A stretch of DNA of 64,000 nucleotides from an uncultured Bacteroidales bacterium (GTDB lineage Bacteria > Bacteroidota > Bacteroidia > Bacteroidales > P3): positions 62,001-126,000 of the forward strand of contig CAMVMX010000001.1 in assembly GCA_947168665.1 (NCBI GenBank), written 5' to 3'. A program made the translations under genes and the position numbers. The number at the start of each line of letters is the position of its first letter. The stretch's first letter is position 1. The notes below the pieces were generated by a model. That model did not search any database. It worked only from the letters and a program-made list of their open reading frames with translations, and was not told the origin of the DNA. Positions 57,966-64,000 of this stretch are shown here, piece after piece.

Positions 57966-59308
57966 ACAAACGCATCCTCTCGCTGGCCCTGCCCAACATC
58001 ATCACCAACATCACCGTACCCCTGCTCGGCATGGTTGATATGGCCATTGTTGGGCGGCTCAGTGCCAGCCATATCGGTGCGATCGCCATCGGCACTCAAA
58101 TCTTCAACCTCATCTACTGGAACTTCGGATTCCTCCGCATGGGCACCAGTGGCTTCACCGCCCAAGCCTACGGCGCCAACAACTTCAACGAAGCCGTCCG
58201 CATCTTCGTCCGCGCCATCGCCATCGCCCTCACCGTAGCCCTGCTGCTCATCCTGCTCCAATGGCCCATAAGCCGTCTCTCGCTGCTGATATTCAAGGGT
58301 GGCCCCGAAGTGCTGCAACTGGCCCTGGCCTATTTCTTTGTCCGCATCTGGGCTGCCCCCGCCACCCTTGGCCTCTACGCCGTCAAAGGGTGGTTCATCG
58401 GCATGCAGAACTCTCGCCTGCCCATGTGGATAGCCATCTTCCTCAACTGCGTCAACATCATCTGTAGTCTCCTCTTCGTACTCGTGCTCCACTGGGGCAT
58501 CGAAGGCGTAGCCCTCGGCACCGTCATTGCGCAATACAGCGGCTTTGCCGTTGGCCTCGGCTTCCTCTTCCGCGAAATGAAACGCCTCAAACCCCGCACC
58601 ACCCTCTCCTTCCGTCTGCTCCCACTGCTCAAAGAGTCCCTGCCCTGGAACAGTCTCAAACCCTTCTTCAAAGTCAACGGCGACATCTTCCTCCGCACCG
58701 TCTGCCTGGCCACAGTCTTCACATTCATCACCGCCGCCAGCAGCCGCATCAGCCCCCAAGTGCTGGCCATCGACGCCCTCCTCATGCAATTCTTCACCCT
58801 CTTCAGCTACATCATGGACGGCTTTGCCTATGCCGGCGAGTCGCTCGTGGGCCGCTACATCGGCGCCCGCGACAGCCGTTCCCTCCGCCTCACCGTCAAA
58901 CTACTCATGCGCTGGGGTCTGGCACTCACCATCCTCTTCACCGCCGCCTATGCCATCGCCGGCGAATGGATTCTGCGCCTTTTCAGCGACCAACCCGACG
59001 TCATCGACGGCACCATGCAATATCTCTTCTGGACCCTCGTCATACCCGTCTGCGGCTTCGCGGCATTCCTTTTCGACGGCATCTATGTCGGCGCCACAGC
59101 CTCGCGCACCATGCTCATCTGCATGATTATCGCCTCCCTCTCCTTCTTCGCAGTCTATTACCTTGGCAAACTCCTCCTGCCCCTCCACCGCGCCGACCCC
59201 TTCGTCTGGAACAACATCCTATGGACCGCCTTCATGGTCTACCTTGCCCTGCGGGGCATCCTCCAAGCCCTTTTCCTGAAAAAATCAATATACAATAAAA
59301 TCCAGTAA
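57962..59308 (+). CDS. MATE family efflux transporter
   Basis: MNKRILSLALPNIITNITVPLLGMVDMAIVGRLS; FNLIYWNFGFLRMGTSGFTAQAYGA; ATGA overlap with preceding gene. Confidence 0.9.
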   Translation: MNKRILSLALPNIITNITVPLLGMVDMAIVGRLSASHIGAIAIGTQIFNLIYWNFGFLRMGTSGFTAQAYGANNFNEAVRIFVRAIAIALTVALLLILLQWPISRLSLLIFKGGPEVLQLALAYFFVRIWAAPATLGLYAVKGWFIGMQNSRLPMWIAIFLNCVNIICSLLFVLVLHWGIEGVALGTVIAQYSGFAVGLGFLFREMKRLKPRTTLSFRLLPLLKESLPWNSLKPFFKVNGDIFLRTVCLATVFTFITAASSRISPQVLAIDALLMQFFTLFSYIMDGFAYAGESLVGRYIGARDSRSLRLTVKLLMRWGLALTILFTAAYAIAGEWILRLFSDQPDVIDGTMQYLFWTLVIPVCGFAAFLFDGIYVGATASRTMLICMIIASLSFFAVYYLGKLLLPLHRADPFVWNNILWTAFMVYLALRGILQALFLKKSIYNKIQ

Positions 59309-59328
59309 AATACACCAACAGTATCATT

Positions 59329-62175
59329 ATGAAATCACCCATCCGAATTATCCTTATGGCAGCCATGCTACTTGGCTGCTTCAATGCCCATGCCGTCTAC
59401 GTAGAGCAAATGCCCATCTACAAAATCCAACCCAACGGCGACACGGCACATTTCTTTGTCACCGGCGACGAATGCTACCACCGCTTCCACGACGCCAACA
59501 ACTACACCATAGTCCAAGCCATCAGCGGCTGGTGGGTCTACGCCCTCCCCGCCGCCGACAAGGGCATACAGCCCTCCGCCTATCCCGTCGGCACTGTCGA
59601 CCCCGCCACCCTCAACATCACGCCCGGCCTCGACATCACCTACGACCAATGGCTCCAGCGCCGACACTACTGGGACATCCCCGAACAATACCGTGTCGAA
59701 AAGCCCAAAACCAGCGGACGCAACCACGGCGACTTCTGCAACCTCGTCATCTTCATCCGTTTTGCCGACGACACCCCCTACTCCCGCAGCCTCTCCAACG
59801 TCGACCACATGTTCTCCGACTCCTCGTCTGAAAACGCCGTATCCGTCTACAACTACTTCCGCCACGCCTCCTACAACAAAATCTCCATCCGCACCCACTA
59901 CGCCCCCGCCCCCAACGGCGACAGCATCCTCTCCTACCGCTGCCCCCACCCGCGCGACTACTTCATGCCCTACACCGAGGACAACCCCATCGGCTACTAC
60001 GGCAGCGATGAACGCCGCAGCCGCGAATTCGAACTCATCATGGGCGCCGTCAACTACATCAACGACTCCGCACCCATCCCCTCCAACGTCGTGCTCGACT
60101 GCGACAACGACGGCTACATCGACAACGTCAACTTCGTCGTCAAAGGCCCCGCCGCCGACTGGAGCGACCTCCTCTGGCCCCACAAATGGCAACTCTACGA
60201 CCGCGAAGTCTACATCAACGGCAAACGTGTCAGCACCTTCAACCTCGCCCTCGAAGGGTCAGGCGACGAATACTTCGGCACCAGCACCTTCTGCCACGAA
60301 ATGTTCCACTCGCTCGGCGCGCCCGACCTCTACCGCTACAACCGCGGCACCAACATCACGCCCGTCGGTCCCTGGGACCTCATGGCCACCAACTCCCGTC
60401 CCCCCCAGCACATGACCGCCTACCTCAAATACAAATACGGCAACTGGCTCGACAGCATCCCCCTCATCACCACCCCCGGCACCTACTCCATCCGCTCCAT
60501 CGGCGACGGAGTCGACCACAACATTGCCTACCGCTTCCCCAGCGCCCACCCCGACCAATTCTACGTCGTCGAATTCCGCGACATTGAAGAAACCTTCGAG
60601 ACCACCCTGCCCGGCTCCGGCCTCCTCATCTACCGCATCGACACCCGCTACGAAGGCAACGCCGGCTACAACGGCCGCGACTACTTCGACGAAATGTGGA
60701 TCTTCCGCCCCAACTCCAACAGCAACCAAGAAAACGGCAACCTCGGCAACGCCTTCTTCACCCCCCGCCGCTCCCGCAGCCAGTTCACCCCCTCCTCCAC
60801 CTACTACCCCTACCTCACCGAAGGCAACCCAGACGTAACCTTCTCCATCTCCAAAATATCCATGCCCGGCGACTCCATCACCTTCTACTACACCAACCAC
60901 CCCAAGCCCTCACACCTCGAAGTGGAACGCACCACCACCTCCACCATCACCCTCACATGGCTCGGCAACTTCGACGCCTACGCCGTATCCTACCGCCCCT
61001 ACGGCTCATCCGAGGCCTACAGCCGCCGGGTAGTCAGCTCATCGCACATCACCCTCGCCAACCTCCTGTCACAAACCGCCTACGAAATCCGCCTGACCGG
61101 CCTCTACAACCCCGAAGGCGACTCCTTCCGCGACTCCAGCGATTACATCTACACCACCATCACCACCCAGATGTGCAACAACTCCAACGAATTCGAAATA
61201 GCCGCCAACCAGTCGCAACCCCGCGTCGGCATACCCTACTACCAAAACCAAGACTACAACTACTCGCAGCAAATCTACCTCGCCGACGAAATGCAAGGCC
61301 CAATGACCATATCCTCCTTCAACCTCTACTTCGACTACTCCCAAACCCTCACCAAAAAGAACTGCACCATCTACATGGCCAACACCTCACTCGCCAACTT
61401 CAACGACTCCACACCCCTCGTCCCCGTCAGCCAGCTCACCCAAGTGTTTGAAGGCAAAATCCAATACAACCAAGGCTGGAACACCATCCGCCTCCAGACA
61501 CCCTTCTACTACAACGGCACCGACAACCTCCTCATCGCCATCGAAGACAACTCCGGCACCCGCACCTACATCGGCGACAAATTCCACGTCCACACCACCT
61601 CCGACATCATGTCATACATCTACTACGGCACCGACATCAACCCCGACCCCAGCGCCGACACCATCCAAGGCTCACAAAGCCGCAACCGCTTCCGCAACGA
61701 CATCATGTTCAACGGCTGTCCCGACAACGGCTCACAAGTCTACGCCTGCGTCTTCGCCGACAACAGCGAGCGCGGCCGCGCCACCGGTCAAGGACTCTAC
61801 GACCTCAACGAAACCATCACCCTCCACGCCTATCCCCGTCCGGGCTACCGCTTCATGATGTGGCAGGACAACAACACCGACAACCCGCGCACCGTCACCC
61901 TCACCCAAGACACCGTCTTCGTCGCCTACTTCGGCACACCCCTCGGCATCGACGACAGCGACACCACCGCCGGCTGCCTCATTCTCACCCGCCACCTCAG
62001 CGTCACCGTCCAAGGGCTGCAAAACCAGTCGCTGGCCATCTACGACCTCATGGGTCGCGCCATAGCCCGCAGCGACGGCCGCCAAAGCGGCACACTCACC
62101 TTCCAACTGCCCCACACCGGCATCTACCTCCTCCGCATCGGCGACGACAAACCCATCAAAATCTTCATCCATTAG
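59329..62175 (+). CDS. M6-family metalloprotease-like protein with fibronectin-like region and T9SS C-terminal sorting-like domain
   Basis: FCHEMFHSLGAPDLY (HExxH); GPWDLMA; module YRFMMWQDNNTDNPRTVTLTQDTVFVAYF; C-term HTGIYLLRIGDDKPIKIFIH. Confidence 0.88.
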   Translation: MKSPIRIILMAAMLLGCFNAHAVYVEQMPIYKIQPNGDTAHFFVTGDECYHRFHDANNYTIVQAISGWWVYALPAADKGIQPSAYPVGTVDPATLNITPGLDITYDQWLQRRHYWDIPEQYRVEKPKTSGRNHGDFCNLVIFIRFADDTPYSRSLSNVDHMFSDSSSENAVSVYNYFRHASYNKISIRTHYAPAPNGDSILSYRCPHPRDYFMPYTEDNPIGYYGSDERRSREFELIMGAVNYINDSAPIPSNVVLDCDNDGYIDNVNFVVKGPAADWSDLLWPHKWQLYDREVYINGKRVSTFNLALEGSGDEYFGTSTFCHEMFHSLGAPDLYRYNRGTNITPVGPWDLMATNSRPPQHMTAYLKYKYGNWLDSIPLITTPGTYSIRSIGDGVDHNIAYRFPSAHPDQFYVVEFRDIEETFETTLPGSGLLIYRIDTRYEGNAGYNGRDYFDEMWIFRPNSNSNQENGNLGNAFFTPRRSRSQFTPSSTYYPYLTEGNPDVTFSISKISMPGDSITFYYTNHPKPSHLEVERTTTSTITLTWLGNFDAYAVSYRPYGSSEAYSRRVVSSSHITLANLLSQTAYEIRLTGLYNPEGDSFRDSSDYIYTTITTQMCNNSNEFEIAANQSQPRVGIPYYQNQDYNYSQQIYLADEMQGPMTISSFNLYFDYSQTLTKKNCTIYMANTSLANFNDSTPLVPVSQLTQVFEGKIQYNQGWNTIRLQTPFYYNGTDNLLIAIEDNSGTRTYIGDKFHVHTTSDIMSYIYYGTDINPDPSADTIQGSQSRNRFRNDIMFNGCPDNGSQVYACVFADNSERGRATGQGLYDLNETITLHAYPRPGYRFMMWQDNNTDNPRTVTLTQDTVFVAYFGTPLGIDDSDTTAGCLILTRHLSVTVQGLQNQSLAIYDLMGRAIARSDGRQSGTLTFQLPHTGIYLLRIGDDKPIKIFIH

Positions 62176-62200
62176 CCACTGCCACACCCGGCATACCCCC

Positions 62201-62235
62201 AGAGAGACACGCCCGCGCGTGTCTCTCTTTTTTTT
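62201..62235 (+). terminator. Strong intrinsic terminator
   Basis: agagagacacgc-ccgc-gcgtgtctctct-ttttttt. Confidence 0.9.
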
Positions 62236-62267
62236 CACCCCGCAACCCCGGCCACCACGCCCTCGCT

Positions 62268-62282
62268 CCGCCCGTAGGGCGG
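62268..62282. repeat. Isolated GTA-loop palindrome
   Basis: ccgccc-gta-gggcgg. Confidence 0.6.
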
Positions 62283-62532
62283 CAAAAGCCTTCCCAAGGG
62301 ATCGGACTCAGACGCAGGGGGGCCATTGAAATGGTGGCGAACAACCACAAAAAGGGCATAGGACGAGCGAGCCTGGAGCGAAGCCCGCCACACCCATCCG
62401 GCGCGCGGAAACGGCCTCAAAATGGATCAACCTACATCAAAAACACAGGCCCGGCGCAACGCCGGGCAACAAAAAAAGGGTCCCCGCGACAACCGAAAGA
62501 AAAAAAACTAAGAATTATTCAGAAAAAAACCG

Positions 62533-62540
62533 TATATTTG
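62533..62540 (+). promoter_or_regulatory. -7 box TATATTTG for gcvT
   Basis: ccgtatatttgtaag. Confidence 0.55.
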
Positions 62541-62599
62541 TAAGTTCAACAGAACGGCAATTTAAAGCATAAATAATAATAAATCAAACAATTAATATA

Positions 62600-63706
62600 A
62601 TGAAGACAACCCCTTACACAGACCTCCACATTTCACTTGGAGCCAAGATGGCCGAATTTGCAGGCTATAACATGCCTATCCAGTACACCGGCCTGGTCGA
62701 AGAACACAACAATGTCCGCAACAATGTCGGCGTGTTCGACGTGAGCCACATGGGCGAGTTCCGCGCCAAAGGCCCCGTGGCCAAACATTTCATGCAGTAC
62801 GTCACGGTCAACGACGTCGAAGCCCTCACCGACGGCAAGGTGCAGTACACCTGTCTGCCCAACGGCCAGGGCGGCATCGTGGACGACATGCTGGTCTACC
62901 GCGTCAAGGACGACGAGTATTTCATGGTGCCCAACGCCGCCAACATCGACAAGGACTGGGCCTGGATGAGCCAGATAGCCGACAAGATGGGCATGAAGCT
63001 GGGCGAAGACTTCGTCAACGAGAGCGAACAGTGGGCACAGCTCGCCGTGCAGGGTCCCAACGCCCTTAAGGCTATGCAGAAACTGACCAGCGAGAACATC
63101 GTCGACATGGAGTACTACACCTTCAAAATCCTGACTTTTGCAGGTGTTGAGAACATCATCCTCTCCACCACGGGCTACACCGGCGCCGGCGGATGCGAGA
63201 TTTACATCCCCGCTGCCAAGGCCATCGACGTGTGGAACGCCGTGTTCGAAGCCGGCAAAGAGTATGGCATCATGCCCGCCGGTCTCGGCTGCCGCGACAC
63301 CCTCCGTCTGGAGAAAGGTTTCTGCCTCTATGGCCACGAGATGGACGACACCATCAGCCCCCTCGAGGCTCCGCTGGCATGGATCACCAAGCTGAAAGCC
63401 GAGAACAACTCTTTCATCAACAAGGAGCTTTTCCTGGCCCAGAAGGCCGCCGGCGTGAAGCGCAAAATTGCCGGCTTTGAGATGGTCGACCGCGGCATCG
63501 CCCGCAACGGCTACGAGGTGTGCAATGCCGAGGGCAAGTGCATCGGCGAGGTGCGCAGCGGCAGCCCCAGCCCCAGCACCGGCAAGAACATCGGCACCGC
63601 CCTGCTCTGCGCCGAGTATGCCAAGACCGGCACGGAGATTTACATCAAAATCCGCGAGAAACTGGTGAAAGCCATCACCGTGAAAATGCCTTTCTACGAG
63701 GGCTAA
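62600..63706 (+). CDS. gcvT: Glycine cleavage system aminomethyltransferase
   Basis: MKTTPYTDLHISLGAKMAEFAGYNMPIQYTGLVEEHNNVRNNVGVFDVSHMGEF; GYTGAGGCEIYIP; LRLEKGFCLYGHE. Confidence 0.95.
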   Translation: MKTTPYTDLHISLGAKMAEFAGYNMPIQYTGLVEEHNNVRNNVGVFDVSHMGEFRAKGPVAKHFMQYVTVNDVEALTDGKVQYTCLPNGQGGIVDDMLVYRVKDDEYFMVPNAANIDKDWAWMSQIADKMGMKLGEDFVNESEQWAQLAVQGPNALKAMQKLTSENIVDMEYYTFKILTFAGVENIILSTTGYTGAGGCEIYIPAAKAIDVWNAVFEAGKEYGIMPAGLGCRDTLRLEKGFCLYGHEMDDTISPLEAPLAWITKLKAENNSFINKELFLAQKAAGVKRKIAGFEMVDRGIARNGYEVCNAEGKCIGEVRSGSPSPSTGKNIGTALLCAEYAKTGTEIYIKIREKLVKAITVKMPFYEG

Positions 63707-63733
63707 TCCTCAGCCAGTCTTATAGCTGAAATC

Positions 63734-63772
63734 AACGAGGGTCTGCACCGCATGGTGCAGACCCTCGTTTTT
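63734..63772 (+). terminator. Intrinsic terminator for gcvT
   Basis: aacgagggtctgcacc-gcat-ggtgcagaccctcgtt-ttt, 16-bp perfect stem. Confidence 0.9.
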
Positions 63773-63910
63773 CTGTCAACAACTTTATGGATTGATATTG
63801 ACTAATGGCGTTGTGAGATGCAGAGGACCGGGAATTGCCGCGATACACGGCCGGCATGGCTTGCGCCTGAATCCTTTTTCAGCCCTGCATCAGGTTGCCG
63901 GGTGCGGATG

Positions 63911-64000
63911 GTCAATCGTCGACGTGGGTGACGCGGCCCTGCATGTCGAACTGGATTTCGAGACCATTGGTGAGTTTCACTTCGTACCCTCTGATCATCT
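63911..64000 (-). CDS. C-terminus of a PepSY-like protein (partial)
   Basis: Minus strand open to window edge: ...MIRGYEVKLTNGLEIQFDMQGRVTHVDD*. Confidence 0.55.

Overview
The window looks like a chromosomal segment from a Bacteroidetes bacterium. Support: TAnnTTTG promoter boxes, three genes with type IX secretion (T9SS) C-terminal sorting-like domains, a DUF3276/PUR protein, DUF5683 and FISUMP-type lipoproteins. Most of it is core genes: hydG/TM1266, crt/hbd, ilvE, ruvX-def-mutL, aguA/aguB, dnaB, parAB, exbB/exbD/TonB-like, valS, korAB, rnhB, dapA, a polyprenyl synthase, a MATE transporter, gcvT, and one tRNA(CAT). No rRNA, CRISPR array, prophage or IS element was seen. Regions that stand out: (1) a ~1.6-kb non-coding array of about 33 short hairpins at 3141-4725. 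It has three stem variants related by compensatory base-pair swaps, and one hairpin class is inverted. (2) An AT-richer accessory island at ~35.8-41.4 kb. It holds a decayed hipBA locus, a TIR-domain protein, a Sel1-repeat protein, a DUF1016-type PDDEXK nuclease and a DUF4143-type ATPase. The ATPase promoter carries four copies of an 18-bp repeat at exactly 33-bp spacing. (3) A T9SS-cargo-like gene with an in-frame TAG inside its signal peptide, preceded by an orphan signal-peptide mini-ORF. (4) A lipoprotein cut by the left window edge with caspase/CHAT-like His and Cys motifs, absent from the supplied ORF track. All calls come from reading the sequence and recognising motifs; no database search was run.
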